Of a DNA stretch of 64,000 bases, positions 17,243 to 27,647 are shown piece after piece; position 1 is the first letter of the stretch, and every line of letters begins with the position of its first letter. This DNA comes from Urechidicola croceus (lineage in GTDB: Bacteria > Bacteroidota > Bacteroidia > Flavobacteriales > Flavobacteriaceae): contig NZ_CP017478.1 of NCBI RefSeq assembly GCF_001761325.1, positions 1,633,501 to 1,697,500 of the forward strand. Reading direction: 5' to 3'. The notes under the pieces were generated by a model that saw nothing but the letters and a program-made list of their open reading frames with translations, was not told where the DNA came from and made no database searches. The translations under genes and the position numbers were made by a program.

Positions 17243-18273
17243 ACCTTATAATATTTCATTTTCTTTTCATCATCATATCCTCGCTCAATATATTCTTGAG
17301 AGGCATCTGGCGCATCAATATCAAGTTTAATTTGAATATTAGTATCTAATTTAATCTCAGTTTTAATTTTAGATTTTTGCTTTTTCACTACAATATCAGC
17401 AACATCAAAATGATTTCTAATAAGTACATCATTTAATGACTCAAACTGCTTTTTGTAATCTTCAAAAAGCACTTTTTGATCTTCATTTTCTTCAAATATT
17501 TCTTCTTTAAACTCGTCAATATTTATAGATTCATTTTCTTTGAAAAAATCAACAGTTTTTGATAAAAACTTACTTTTTTCATGATGCCCAAAATCTTCTT
17601 TTATAACTTCTTCAGAAAAGTCTTTACACATTTCAATGTAGTTCTGTGTATGTTGATTACTATCATCTGCATATTTTATATTTAGGAAATGTTTTATCCA
17701 ATATTGTGCATCATAATTATTATTATCAACACTTAAAACAACTTTTCCTTCACCATCTGTATAATTTAAAATTAAACAGCCTTTATCCAATTTTTTAGTA
17801 CTTATTCCCTTTTGAACAAACACATCTAAAACATCCTCTTCCATATAAGTTTGAAAGAAATCTATTTTACTTTCTATCTTAAAAATTCCAATGGCTTGTG
17901 TTGTAACTTCCTTAAATTGAATGTCATCAAACAAGGCAATAATTACATCACCAGTTTTTATTTGTGCAGAATTTGATTGCTCAAACAAATGATTTACAAT
18001 ATGTTTAGAAATATCAACAAATGATGAATCATCCTCAAATACTTTTGAAGTATAGCTATTCAATTCATTTAACTCTATATTAGCATGGTGGTTAAATCTA
18101 AAACTTTGAGCAATATTCGCAAATGGCTTCAGCAAAAAAGGAAACATTAAATCGTAACTTTCTTTATCAAAAGTCAATACATTTTCTGAAAAAACATTGT
18201 TGGCACTATTAAACTTATTACCAACTTTATGAATTATAAATTTTGAAATTACGGCTTTACTTCTTTTTATCAT
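17221..18273 (-). CDS. Nucleoid-associated protein, YejK/NdpA family
   Basis: The protein has 350 residues and resembles the YejK/NdpA nucleoid-associated family (PF04245): the opening KAVISKFIIHKVGNKFNSANNVFSE, GDVIIALFDDIQF, KGCLILNYTDGEGKVVLSVDNNNYDAQYWIKHFL, and a Glu/Lys-rich C-terminal half. YejK binds double-stranded DNA and topoisomerase IV in E. coli; the role in Bacteroidota is not established. The gene is monocistronic between lipB (overlapping 3' ends) and rnhB. Confidence 0.82.
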   Translation of the reverse strand: MIKRSKAVISKFIIHKVGNKFNSANNVFSENVLTFDKESYDLMFPFLLKPFANIAQSFRFNHHANIELNELNSYTSKVFEDDSSFVDISKHIVNHLFEQSNSAQIKTGDVIIALFDDIQFKEVTTQAIGIFKIESKIDFFQTYMEEDVLDVFVQKGISTKKLDKGCLILNYTDGEGKVVLSVDNNNYDAQYWIKHFLNIKYADDSNQHTQNYIEMCKDFSEEVIKEDFGHHEKSKFLSKTVDFFKENESINIDEFKEEIFEENEDQKVLFEDYKKQFESLNDVLIRNHFDVADIVVKKQKSKIKTEIKLDTNIQIKLDIDAPDASQEYIERGYDDEKKMKYYKVYFNEEQ

Positions 18274-18293
18274 TTCTCGATTTTTAGGGAGTG

Positions 18294-18301
18294 CAAATGT
18301 A
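18294..18301 (-). promoter_or_regulatory. Candidate -7 element of the YejK-like gene
   Basis: The minus strand reads TACATTTG, ending 20 bp before the ATG at 18273. Confidence 0.5.
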
Positions 18302-18319
18302 AAATTTTAATCTTATTAA

Positions 18320-18919
18320 TTACAAATCCAACTTTAATTGTTCAGGAAGTAACCTAAAAGATTTTCTGTGATACTGAGTAATTCCAAATTCTCTTATTGC
18401 CTCTCGATGTTGTTTTGTTGGGTAACCTTTATTTTGTTTCCAATTATATTTTGGAAATTCTAAATGAATTTTTTCCATATAATCATCTCTATAAGTTTTT
18501 GCCAATACAGATGCTGCAGCAATACTCATGTATTTTGCATCTCCTTTAACAATAGTTTCATGTGGAATATCTTTATAATTATTAAATTTATTACCATCTA
18601 CAATTATAAATTCTGGTGAAATATCTAAAGAATCTATTGATTTATGCATTGCCAATATAGAGGATTGCAAAATATTTATTTCATCAATTTTTTCTTGAAA
18701 AACATATGAAACTGACCATGATAATGCATATTGCTCAATAAAAGGGCGCAAAATAATTCGTTGTTTTTCGGTCAACTGTTTAGAATCATTTAACAATGGA
18801 TGTTTAAATTTTTTGGGCAATATCACAGCCGCAGCTACTACTGGACCAGATAAGCAACCTCTTCCGGCTTCATCTGTTCCTGCTTCTATTAGTTTATCTT
18901 GAAATTTTAATTTTAACAT
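18320..18919 (-). CDS. rnhB: Ribonuclease HII
   Basis: RNase HII removes ribonucleotides from DNA-RNA duplexes. The 199-residue protein has the first catalytic pair in [21 protein letters not shown] (D17, E18), the Asp of IIVDGNKF, and a [24 protein letters not shown] block with the remaining Asp residues. The length is normal. Only 46 bp separate it from the downstream YejK-like gene, which has its own -7 motif. Confidence 0.96.
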   Translation of the reverse strand: MLKLKFQDKLIEAGTDEAGRGCLSGPVVAAAVILPKKFKHPLLNDSKQLTEKQRIILRPFIEQYALSWSVSYVFQEKIDEINILQSSILAMHKSIDSLDISPEFIIVDGNKFNNYKDIPHETIVKGDAKYMSIAAASVLAKTYRDDYMEKIHLEFPKYNWKQNKGYPTKQHREAIREFGITQYHRKSFRLLPEQLKLDL

Positions 18920-18996
18920 TCCTTTAAATAAAAAACGACTACAAATTAAGTATTTTTTCAGGACAATTTCGGTTTATTATTTCCGTTTAAAAACTT

Positions 18997-19004
18997 TACA
19001 TTTG
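18997..19004 (+). promoter_or_regulatory. Candidate -7 element of the porin gene
   Basis: TACATTTG matches TAnnTTTG and ends 17 bp before the ATG at 19022. Confidence 0.5.
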
Positions 19005-19021
19005 CACTGTTAAATATTATT

Positions 19022-20965
19022 ATGAAAAACATTTTAACTACAATCCTTTTTACTTTATTTATTATTGGTGCAAATGCTCAAGATTTAAGAAATCTAAGTG
19101 AAGAAGATGCAGAACGATATCAAGATTCATTAAGAGGTTCTAATAAAGAAATAAAAGTAGAATTAGACGGTAAAACACATTATACCGATTATAAGATAAT
19201 CTCTCACAATTATGACACAACTTTCGTTGATACCACATTGTCAATGAAAAAGGATTATAAATTCAATTATATTAGAAAAGATGATTTTGAACTACTTCCG
19301 TTTCATAATTTAGGGCAAACATACAATACACTTGGTTATAACTTTGAGGGTATTTCATATATTCCAAAGATGGGTGCAAGAGCAAAATATTTTAATTTTA
19401 AAGAAATAGAAGATATTGATTATTACGAAGTTCCAACTCCAATTTCTGAATTAATGTTTAGATCTGGTCTTGAACAAGGTCAGGTATTGGATGCATTACT
19501 TGCTGTAAACACTTCACCTGAACTTAACTTTTCATTTGCTTACAAAGGTTTGCGTTCATTAGGAAAATATCGACAAAACCTTGCTAGTCATGGAAATTTT
19601 AGAACTACTTTTAATTATAGAACTAAAGATAATAAATACTTTGCTAGAGGTCATTTTGTTTCTCATGATTTATTAAATCAAGAAAATGGTGGGCTTCCAG
19701 AGTTGTCTTTAGCTTATTTTGAAAATAACGACCCAAACTATACTGATAGAGGTCGTTTGGATGTAAATTTTACTGATGCCGAAAACTTCTTGTTAACTAA
19801 GCGATATCATATTGAACATGATTATAAAATTTTTAGAAAAAATGATAGCGTAAAAAAATATCCTTCTAATTTAAAAGTAGGACATTTATATACTTATGAA
19901 ACCACTCATTATAGATATGACCAAGACAATGAAAACAGTCTTTTTGGGGAGGCTTTTCAAAATTCAATAGGTGATCATATGGGGCTTAAAACTATGAACA
20001 ATACTCTGTTTTTAGATTTAGAATCTCCAATTGTGTTAGGTAAATTAAGGGCAAAAGCAAATCATTATAATTTCAATCATTATTTTAATAGTGAAGTTAA
20101 TTTAGTTGATTCAACTGTAGATGCTGAGCTTAAAGGTTCTACTATTTCTGCTGGAGCAGAATGGATTGCTTCAGTAAAAAACTTTAACTTAAAAGCAGAT
20201 GTATCTTCAATCATTTCAGGTGATTTAGAAGGAAATAGTTTATTGGGACAAGCAACTTATCGAAAAGATAGTCTTTTCAGTATTACTGCTAAACTTTCAA
20301 CAGTTTCAAAATCTCCAAACTTTAACTTTTTACATTTTCAAAGTGACTATATAGATTATAATTGGCAAAATGATAACTTCAAAAATGAACAAATTCGAAA
20401 TCTATTTATAGAATTTAATTCAGATAAATGGGTCAACGCATCAGCAAGTCTAACGCAAATAGATAATTACTCCTATTTTGACACAATTGCTAAACCTCAA
20501 CAAGCAGGTGAAGCAATTAATTATTTAAAACTTAAAGTAAGTAAATCAATTACTGTTGGTAAATTCTCTTTAGACAATACAGTTATGTATCAAAATGTAT
20601 CTAAAGGTGAAGATTTTTTTAGAGTACCTGAATTAATCACTAGAAATTCTTTGTATTACAGTGATTTTTGGTTTAAAAACAAGCCTCTATATGTTCAAAC
20701 TGGATTTACTTTTAAATATTTTACCGAATATAAAATGAATGCTTACAACCCTGTTTTATCAGAATTTCATTTACAAGAAGAAAATTTTGGAGGTTTTCCA
20801 ATGCTAGACTTTTTCATAAATGGTCAAGTAAGGCGAACGCGATTGTTTTTAAAGGCTGAAAATATTACCGCAAGTTTTACAGGCCGTGATTATTACAGTG
20901 CACCAACACATCCGTATCGTGATTTTACTGTAAGGTTTGGTTTAGTTTGGAACTTTTTTATTTAG
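19022..20965 (+). CDS. Putative outer-membrane porin
   Basis: A 647-residue protein with a Sec signal (MKNILTTILFTLFIIGANAQ) and beta-strand-rich sequence throughout, ending in FTVRFGLVWNFFI with the terminal aromatic expected of an outer-membrane barrel. Residues about 85-170 (KDDFELLPFHNLGQTYNTLGY, EIEDIDYYEVPTPISELMF) match the Bacteroidota 'putative porin' family (PF14121). The cargo is unknown. Converges on nhaC with an 8-bp overlap. Confidence 0.83.
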   Translation: MKNILTTILFTLFIIGANAQDLRNLSEEDAERYQDSLRGSNKEIKVELDGKTHYTDYKIISHNYDTTFVDTTLSMKKDYKFNYIRKDDFELLPFHNLGQTYNTLGYNFEGISYIPKMGARAKYFNFKEIEDIDYYEVPTPISELMFRSGLEQGQVLDALLAVNTSPELNFSFAYKGLRSLGKYRQNLASHGNFRTTFNYRTKDNKYFARGHFVSHDLLNQENGGLPELSLAYFENNDPNYTDRGRLDVNFTDAENFLLTKRYHIEHDYKIFRKNDSVKKYPSNLKVGHLYTYETTHYRYDQDNENSLFGEAFQNSIGDHMGLKTMNNTLFLDLESPIVLGKLRAKANHYNFNHYFNSEVNLVDSTVDAELKGSTISAGAEWIASVKNFNLKADVSSIISGDLEGNSLLGQATYRKDSLFSITAKLSTVSKSPNFNFLHFQSDYIDYNWQNDNFKNEQIRNLFIEFNSDKWVNASASLTQIDNYSYFDTIAKPQQAGEAINYLKLKVSKSITVGKFSLDNTVMYQNVSKGEDFFRVPELITRNSLYYSDFWFKNKPLYVQTGFTFKYFTEYKMNAYNPVLSEFHLQEENFGGFPMLDFFINGQVRRTRLFLKAENITASFTGRDYYSAPTHPYRDFTVRFGLVWNFFI

Positions 20966-22424
20966 AAGTTAGTTGTTTAATTTTAATGTTAAAAGCTGCA
21001 TAAATTAAGGTCATAAAAGGGCTTAAATAGTTAAATGTTGCATATATAAAGTATTCGCCTACTCCAACTCCCAAAACTCCTGATTGATAAGCACCACAGG
21101 TATTCCAAGGGACTAAAACTGACGTTACGGTTCCTGAATCTTCTAAAGTTCTACTTAAATTTTCTGGTGCTAGTCCCTTATCTTCAAATGCTTTTTTAAA
21201 CATTTTCCCAGGAATTACTAAAGCAAGGTATTGATCAGAAGCAATAACATTTAAACCTAGACAACTCAATACTGTGCTTGTAAACAAACCAAAAACAGAA
21301 GTTGCCAATTTCAATAACTCTTTGGTAATTCTTGCCAATGCACCAATTCCATCCATAATTCCTCCGAAAACCATTGCACAAATAATTAAATAGATTGTCC
21401 AAAGCATACCATTCATTCCTCCAGCACTAAATAATTCATTTAACTTCTCATTATCAGTTTCAATAGCAGTATCTGTAATAATAGAATTAACTACAGCCTT
21501 AAAATTTGAATTTGATAAACCTTGTAAAACTTCAGCCTGAAAAATAAATGCAAAAATTGCGGCTAAAATAATACCAACACCCAATGCAATTAAAGGCTTT
21601 GTTTTTAATAAAATCAATGCAATCACAACAATAGGAACAATAAAAAGATATGGTGTAATATTAAATGTATTCTTAATTGACACTAACAAATCACTTACAT
21701 CTGCACTTCCAGTTGTAGTAATTGTAGTACTTAAAATTGCAAAAACGATTAGTGTAATAATAATTGTAGGCACTGTAGTTAATGACATATATCTAATATG
21801 AGTAAATAAATCTGTTCCAGCCATCGCTGGTGCCAAATTGGTTGTATCACTCAAAGGAGACATTTTATCTCCAAAATAGGCTCCAGAAATGACTGCTCCA
21901 GCAATCATACCTGTTGGAATTCCTAATGCACTTCCAATACCAATTAATGCAATTCCAACTGTTGCAGAAGTTGTCCAAGAACTACCTGTTGCCAATGAAA
22001 TAATTGCGGCAATTATTACAGATGCTGGTAGAAATATTGTTGGATTTAAAACTTGAAGCCCATAATATACCATTGCTGGAATTACACCACTTACTAACCA
22101 TGTTCCTGCTAGAGCTCCTACACAAAATAAAATCATTATTGGAACAAAAACACTTTTTAAATTTTCAATAATTTCATTGAACATTGTGCCAATTGATACT
22201 TTGTTGAACAACCCAACAATTGCAGCTACCAAACCTCCTATCAATAATATCAATTGATTTGAATAATCACCCAACATAACTCCATCTGCATAAAAAATAT
22301 TATAGGCTAAAAGCATCATCAGAATTACCACAGGAATTATAGATTCCCAAATACTTAATTCTTTATTTTCGATAATTTTTTGATTTTCAATTTCAATTTT
22401 TGATAAGTTATCATTTTTTGGCAT
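20958..22424 (-). CDS. nhaC: Na+/H+ antiporter NhaC family
   Basis: An integral inner-membrane protein of 488 residues with about eleven helices. Diagnostic NhaC segments are present: ATGSSWTTSATVGIALIGIG, GAYFGDKMSPLSDTTNLAPA and ASDQYLALVIPGKMF, with LEDSGTVTSVLVPWNTCG near the end. It exports Na+ in exchange for protons, in keeping with a saline habitat. It could also be the related malate/lactate antiporter type, which shares this fold. It is a single gene behind the yceI terminator. Confidence 0.88.
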   Translation of the reverse strand: MPKNDNLSKIEIENQKIIENKELSIWESIIPVVILMMLLAYNIFYADGVMLGDYSNQLILLIGGLVAAIVGLFNKVSIGTMFNEIIENLKSVFVPIMILFCVGALAGTWLVSGVIPAMVYYGLQVLNPTIFLPASVIIAAIISLATGSSWTTSATVGIALIGIGSALGIPTGMIAGAVISGAYFGDKMSPLSDTTNLAPAMAGTDLFTHIRYMSLTTVPTIIITLIVFAILSTTITTTGSADVSDLLVSIKNTFNITPYLFIVPIVVIALILLKTKPLIALGVGIILAAIFAFIFQAEVLQGLSNSNFKAVVNSIITDTAIETDNEKLNELFSAGGMNGMLWTIYLIICAMVFGGIMDGIGALARITKELLKLATSVFGLFTSTVLSCLGLNVIASDQYLALVIPGKMFKKAFEDKGLAPENLSRTLEDSGTVTSVLVPWNTCGAYQSGVLGVGVGEYFIYATFNYLSPFMTLIYAAFNIKIKQLTSK

Positions 22425-22466
22425 CTATACTCTTTTAAAAATGTAATATTACGGATTTTTAGAAAC

Positions 22467-22500
22467 AAAAAAAAGGTGCTTCGATTGAAACACCTTTTTT
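22467..22500 (-). terminator. Rho-independent terminator after yceI
   Basis: Read on the minus strand, GGTG and TTC pair with GAA and CACC around a GATT-type loop with one mismatch, flanked by A and T tracts on both sides. It lies between the YceI stop (22519) and the nhaC start (22424). Confidence 0.82.
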
Positions 22501-22518
22501 AACATTTTTAAATGTTGA

Positions 22519-23148
22519 TTATTTTTGAACTATTACGTCAAAAGACATTTCAATTAAATCATCAATTGATTTATCTTTTACCATATCTGCCAATTTCATT
22601 GATTTATATTCTATACCAAATTCAGTTCTATCTACTTTAAACAACTCACTTTTTAAAGTAGCAAAACCGTTTGCTACTCCAGAAGTAGCAGGAATAGAAA
22701 TATTTTTTGTGATTCCTTTGATTGTTAGGTTTCCACTTATTGATGTCGATTTTACTTCTGTAATTTCAAATGTTGCAGTTGGAAATTTAGCTACATCAAA
22801 GAAATCTGGGCTATTTAAATGACCTACTAATTTTGGCGCACCATAATCACCTTCTTCTGGTAAGTCTAAACATACAATTGAATTCATATCAATAGTGAAT
22901 TTTCCACCTACAATATTATCGTCAGCCACGTTTAATGAGCCATTGGCTAATGAAATAGTACCATTATGTGATCCTGTTGGTTTGAAACCTTTCCAAGTTA
23001 ATGATGACTTTTCTGTATTAACTTTATAAGTTGAACCTTCAGTAGCAACTACTTTTTCTGCGTCAGAGGTTTCTACTTTATTTTTACTATCTACTTTACA
23101 TGATACTGCAACTACGACTAATGCAATTGCTAAAATGATTTTTTTCAT
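22519..23148 (-). CDS. YceI-family lipoprotein
   Basis: The protein has 209 residues, a lipobox at Cys17 ([10 protein letters not shown]), then a YceI lipocalin-like domain from about residue 40 ([82 protein letters not shown]). YceI proteins bind long isoprenoid or amphiphilic ligands in the periplasm. The gene is monocistronic, with its own terminator. Confidence 0.93.
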   Translation of the reverse strand: MKKIILAIALVVVAVSCKVDSKNKVETSDAEKVVATEGSTYKVNTEKSSLTWKGFKPTGSHNGTISLANGSLNVADDNIVGGKFTIDMNSIVCLDLPEEGDYGAPKLVGHLNSPDFFDVAKFPTATFEITEVKSTSISGNLTIKGITKNISIPATSGVANGFATLKSELFKVDRTEFGIEYKSMKLADMVKDKSIDDLIEMSFDVIVQK

Positions 23149-23279
23149 AATTTATATTTATTGGTTAAATTGAGTGTAAATTTAACTAATTAATTAGTAT
23201 AAAAGTTAAAAAACTACTTCATTATTTATAATATAACTAACGATAAAGCTATCATAAAATTGTTGAGTTAACAACTAAA

Positions 23280-25226
23280 TTAACTTTTAGACAATACAAT
23301 TTTCTCTGTTTGTTTTGTCACTATTTGTTTGAAAAATTCTTTCATTTCTAAATAATAATTTGCAGGAACAATTCCTTTATTTATTTTAACCATAGAACTC
23401 AATTGAATTTTATTACCAGACGTTTCTACTTTATATACGAATACACCCATTTCATCAGTCATTCCAATAGCTAAATCCTCTGGTAAAGACTCAACTTTAA
23501 AACCAACAGGAATTTCTATAGATGTCATTATTTTTTCATCCCAAGGTGCACCAAAATCAATTGGATATTCTCTGTTTTCTAGTTTAAATGGGTTTTCATC
23601 ATTCGCCTTAAACAGTAATGGAGAAAGGTACATTTTATCTCCTATAACTTCTACTCCATCTTCTTTTTCAAATTTATATAGTTCTAGAACTGGTTTTGAA
23701 ATATTATCCATATTAGTCACTCTAAAGTTTAATATTTCTATGTCATTGTTTTTTTGCTCTATTTTGCTAATCCAATCCTCTTCATTTAAATTATCATTTG
23801 AATTTCTATATCCTATTGCTGAAAGGTTTTCATATTTTACTCGATTCATTCCTTCAATCAATCCATCTTCAGAAATTTTATAATTCAAATTAGATTCTTC
23901 AACTGACGCGATACTAGATCCTAGTTTTACAAATCCAACTGAACCGTTCTTTCTTACTATTGTTGCGTTCCAATTCATTGCTCTTAATGGCAATACATTT
24001 GGTAAACTATATTTTTCAGAGGCATCTAACATAATTTTACCTTGGTCAGTTTCAGCAACTGCAATAACATAATTAAAGCCTCGTCTTGTAGGAAAAAGTG
24101 GCACACCATTATTTCGAGTACTTACCAATGCTGGATTTGCATCTACACCTAATTCTCTTAAAACTGCAACTAGGGTTAGATTGATATCTCCAATATTACC
24201 AGAACCATCATTATATGCTTTTCTTAATCCTTTTTCTGCATACTGACTATAATTACCATTCCATTTTATTTTACTTTTCACATATTGCAATGCACCTCCA
24301 ATTTTAGCTGGTAAAGTTGTTAACTCAGCATTTAATTGTACCATATCATCTTTTAAATGTCCAGTTTTTTTCAATTCACCTCCAAATGATGAACTTTTAA
24401 AAATGTCTTTTGCAACTCCTTCCCAACTAGTAGCATAATTTTCAAAGAGTCCTAATGTTGGTGCAGATAATGAAGCTACTTCTAATTGTAAACTTGCTGC
24501 ATAGTTTTTCATGCTATTTACGTATGGTTCTTCTTTTAATGCAGGAATATTTTTCTCTATTATTTCAATGGTCTTATCATTAGTATTTAATGTTGAGTTT
24601 CTCTTTGAAGATTCTGTAATTTTAAATGGATAATATCCTTTTTGTCTTTTATTAAAATTAAACCATTCTAATAGTTGAATTTTAGTTTCATAATTTTTAA
24701 CGGGTATTTCGTATTGAATCTGAATATCATCTATATGCGTAAAATATGGTGAATAAATTTTATATGTCCATTCTAATACTGAGCCCTCCTTCAGATTGGG
24801 CATTGTAAATTTACTTACTTTCCAACTACTGCTTTTTGTTTCTTTAAATACACTATTTTTATCTAATTTAGTTTCTTCTATTTCTCCATTTTCAAGGTTG
24901 TATGTAACTGCCTTTAAATTTGAAACCTTTTCACTATCACTATTAGACTCACCAAATAAACTAATTTCTTCTGTTGCCCAATCAAAGCCCTCTTGGTTGT
25001 AAATTTTCATTCTTACTTGTACCTCAGTAATTAATTTAATTTCATTACCTAATACTGTAGCAAAGGTTCTTCTTTTCTTAAACAAATATGCAGCATTAGC
25101 GGTAGAGTCAAGAGGATAGTATTGCTCTTCTAATTCTTCTTTTGATACTTTTCCAAACTTATAATTTTGGCAATAACTAAATTGAACAAATGCTATCACT
25201 AGCATTGTAATTAAAACTTTTTTCAT
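23280..25226 (-). CDS. DUF3857/transglutaminase-like protein without the catalytic Cys
   Basis: A 648-residue secreted protein (signal ending FSYCQ). The N-terminal third is a DUF3857 beta domain (KLITEVQVRMKIYNQEGFDWATEEI, LKEGSVLEWTYKIYSPY). The middle is a transglutaminase-like fold (ALQYVKSKIKWNGNYSQY, then GSGNIGDINLTLVAVLRELGVDANPALVSTR). The position where the upstream paralogue has Cys (YGDCKALT) is Ile here, and the His position is not preserved (GFNYVIAVAE), while the Asp (IMLDAS) is. It is probably a non-catalytic member. Starts 3 bp after its neighbour's stop, so the two are co-translated. Confidence 0.82.
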   Translation of the reverse strand: MKKVLITMLVIAFVQFSYCQNYKFGKVSKEELEEQYYPLDSTANAAYLFKKRRTFATVLGNEIKLITEVQVRMKIYNQEGFDWATEEISLFGESNSDSEKVSNLKAVTYNLENGEIEETKLDKNSVFKETKSSSWKVSKFTMPNLKEGSVLEWTYKIYSPYFTHIDDIQIQYEIPVKNYETKIQLLEWFNFNKRQKGYYPFKITESSKRNSTLNTNDKTIEIIEKNIPALKEEPYVNSMKNYAASLQLEVASLSAPTLGLFENYATSWEGVAKDIFKSSSFGGELKKTGHLKDDMVQLNAELTTLPAKIGGALQYVKSKIKWNGNYSQYAEKGLRKAYNDGSGNIGDINLTLVAVLRELGVDANPALVSTRNNGVPLFPTRRGFNYVIAVAETDQGKIMLDASEKYSLPNVLPLRAMNWNATIVRKNGSVGFVKLGSSIASVEESNLNYKISEDGLIEGMNRVKYENLSAIGYRNSNDNLNEEDWISKIEQKNNDIEILNFRVTNMDNISKPVLELYKFEKEDGVEVIGDKMYLSPLLFKANDENPFKLENREYPIDFGAPWDEKIMTSIEIPVGFKVESLPEDLAIGMTDEMGVFVYKVETSGNKIQLSSMVKINKGIVPANYYLEMKEFFKQIVTKQTEKIVLSKS

Positions 25227-25229
25227 AAT

Positions 25230-27143
25230 TTATTTTTTTAATAAGACTACTTTTGAATTGTCACTTTTGACTACGCTTTTCCAAAAATCACGATACTCAT
25301 TGTATGATTCTTTGGAATATTTTCCATTTTTTAGTAAAAATTTACGTGAATATTTTAATGTATTTTCACCAACTTTTTCAATAGTTAATTTATATGTACC
25401 ATACTTACTTTCAATATTAACATTGTTAGCTATTGCTTCAATTGAGTAATTACTCGGTAACTCTACTTCTACTTCATCTACATCATAAAACCCACGACTA
25501 ATTTCAACTGGTAATTTTCGATTACGCATTCGCTTTGGTGCTCTTTCCATAACATTAAATGCATTAACTGGGAAAATCATCCTTTCTCCACTAATTACTC
25601 CGTAGTTTTCAGCTGAAAACTCTACTACTTCTTCAAACTGACCTTCACTCTTGTTGTTGTTTATATCAATTGTATTGATAGCCATATTATTGATATTGTC
25701 CCAAAACTCTTTATATGATTTGTCTAACTCTTTTTCAGTTTTACTTTCATAATGTAAATGATTGTCAAACTGAGTTCCTTTTGAGACCATATTTACTTTA
25801 GCAGTTATTGCCCCATTATCATTTAATGTATATTTACCGACAATCTTTTGAGTATTTTCATTATCGTTATATACTCTTGTGTGTTTAATTTCTCCTCCTT
25901 CGGGAGTAATAACTAAAACATCTCTATCATCAGTAAAATCACCAAGTTCAGAAAAGGGTACTTTTTGACTTGTGCATTCAAGCCATAAATCGCCTTCTTC
26001 AGTAGGAAGATTTAATATCACATGATTACCTTGAACTGATAAAAATTCGTTTTCTACACTCCTTTTTTCATTACCAGCCCATAAAACAGTATAGTTTGAC
26101 GGTACATCTACAGCATCTAATAGTGCTTTTGTATAGTTTGTCAAAGCCTTACAGTCTCCATAACTCAAATTATCAACTTCACTAGCTAGCATTGGTTTAA
26201 AGCCTCCTATTCCTACTTGAATACTTATATATCTAACTTTATCTTGTACATATTCATATACAATCTTTGCCTTTTCTTCGTTTGAAACTGCTCCTTTGGT
26301 TAAGTTTCTTATTTCTTGTTTTGTTTTTTCAGGTAAATCTTGTGTGGATTGAAGTAAATTATCATAATACCATTTTCCAAATTCTAGCCAATTGCTTGCT
26401 TCACCATTTACACCTTCTAAATTAAATTTATTTACTCCAACAATTAAGTTTGGGACTAAATCAATCAGTGAAGGTGCGTAAGACTCATATTCAATTGCAG
26501 GAATATTTGCAACTTCATATATTAATTCTGTACCGTTATTATTTGATTTAACATCATAACCTTCAAATTGTTTTTCTAACTTATTAATCTTAATATCCGT
26601 AGGATATTTAAATGTATAGGACGATTTCTGAACACCTTGATAGTAGGTTGAAATAGGCATCCAACGTGGAATAAAAGCCGTATTAGACGTTTTTAATTCA
26701 TACTCATAATATATGGTGTATGGATATGATGTTGGTGTGTAATCGTAATGTATAAGTCTTCCATCACTAAATAAAGAAAAACCATCAGAGGCACTGTAAT
26801 CATCAAAATCACTTTTCTTTATTTTCTCAATTTCCTTTCCGAATGAATTATATATGTAACCTTTTACACTTTTAATTAGCATTCTCTTGTCATAATTAAG
26901 AGTGATATCTGCATATCTATCTCCTAATTCATTCAAAACTGAAACAGCTGTTTGAACTTTTATAACCATTTCATTTTGTGAAACCATATCTATCTCCATG
27001 TTATCAAAACGTACAACAGAATTGGCATTTTCAGTTAATTCTTTCGGAATCAGTAAAGTACTTAATTCTATATTTTGAGAATGTAATGGGTTGGAAAAAA
27101 TAAATAGTAATAACAGGATTAGGTTTGGGATTTTTTTAATCAT
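25230..27143 (-). CDS. DUF3857 and transglutaminase-like domain protein
   Basis: A 637-residue secreted protein with a signal peptide ending near LHSQ. It has the DUF3857 domain in the first 250 residues (VVRFDNMEIDMVSQNEMVIKV, IYYEYELKTSNTAFIP) and a transglutaminase core with the catalytic Cys in SYGDCKALTNYTKALL and a His in GNHVILNLP, followed by LWLECTSQKVPF. It is 23% or so similar by eye to the downstream gene and forms a two-gene operon with it. Periplasmic peptide or protein processing is plausible but not established for the family. Confidence 0.84.
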   Translation of the reverse strand: MIKKIPNLILLLLFIFSNPLHSQNIELSTLLIPKELTENANSVVRFDNMEIDMVSQNEMVIKVQTAVSVLNELGDRYADITLNYDKRMLIKSVKGYIYNSFGKEIEKIKKSDFDDYSASDGFSLFSDGRLIHYDYTPTSYPYTIYYEYELKTSNTAFIPRWMPISTYYQGVQKSSYTFKYPTDIKINKLEKQFEGYDVKSNNNGTELIYEVANIPAIEYESYAPSLIDLVPNLIVGVNKFNLEGVNGEASNWLEFGKWYYDNLLQSTQDLPEKTKQEIRNLTKGAVSNEEKAKIVYEYVQDKVRYISIQVGIGGFKPMLASEVDNLSYGDCKALTNYTKALLDAVDVPSNYTVLWAGNEKRSVENEFLSVQGNHVILNLPTEEGDLWLECTSQKVPFSELGDFTDDRDVLVITPEGGEIKHTRVYNDNENTQKIVGKYTLNDNGAITAKVNMVSKGTQFDNHLHYESKTEKELDKSYKEFWDNINNMAINTIDINNNKSEGQFEEVVEFSAENYGVISGERMIFPVNAFNVMERAPKRMRNRKLPVEISRGFYDVDEVEVELPSNYSIEAIANNVNIESKYGTYKLTIEKVGENTLKYSRKFLLKNGKYSKESYNEYRDFWKSVVKSDNSKVVLLKK

Positions 27144-27194
27144 TCAGCAGTTTTTTTGTGCAAAATATAAAAAATCTTTAAACCTAAATAATTT

Positions 27195-27647
27195 TTATTC
27201 TTTATTTGAAGAATCTATTATTATTGTTACTGGCCCATCATTGATAAGTGAGACTTTCATATGTGCTCCAAATTGACCTGAACCGATTTTTTTACCTAAC
27301 TCTTTCTCAAATTGAACTATAAATTCTTCATAAAGAGGAATAGAAATATCTGGCTTAGCTGCTTTTAAATAGGAAGGTCTATTTCCTTTTTTAGTACTCG
27401 CATGTAATGTAAATTGACTTACAACAATAGCATCACCATCAATATCAATTAATGATTTGTTCATAACATCATTTTCATCATTAAATATTCTGAGATTTGC
27501 TACTTTTTTAGTTAACCAATTAATATCAGTAGATGTATCTTTATCTTCAATTCCTAATAAAATCAATAAACCATTATCAATTTCACTTACAATCTTTGCA
27601 TCTATAGAAACTGATGCGCCTAATACTCTTTGAATAACAACTCTCAT
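27195..27647 (-). CDS. dtd: D-aminoacyl-tRNA deacylase
   Basis: DTD hydrolyses D-aminoacyl-tRNA and glycyl-tRNA(Ala), a proofreading step. The 150-residue protein has both family motifs: VSQFTLHAS (about 78-86) and the C-terminal NDGPVTI, with MRVVIQRVLGASVSID at the start. The ATG overlaps the rsgA stop codon by one base (TAATG), indicating translational coupling. Confidence 0.97.
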   Translation of the reverse strand: MRVVIQRVLGASVSIDAKIVSEIDNGLLILLGIEDKDTSTDINWLTKKVANLRIFNDENDVMNKSLIDIDGDAIVVSQFTLHASTKKGNRPSYLKAAKPDISIPLYEEFIVQFEKELGKKIGSGQFGAHMKVSLINDGPVTIIIDSSNKE

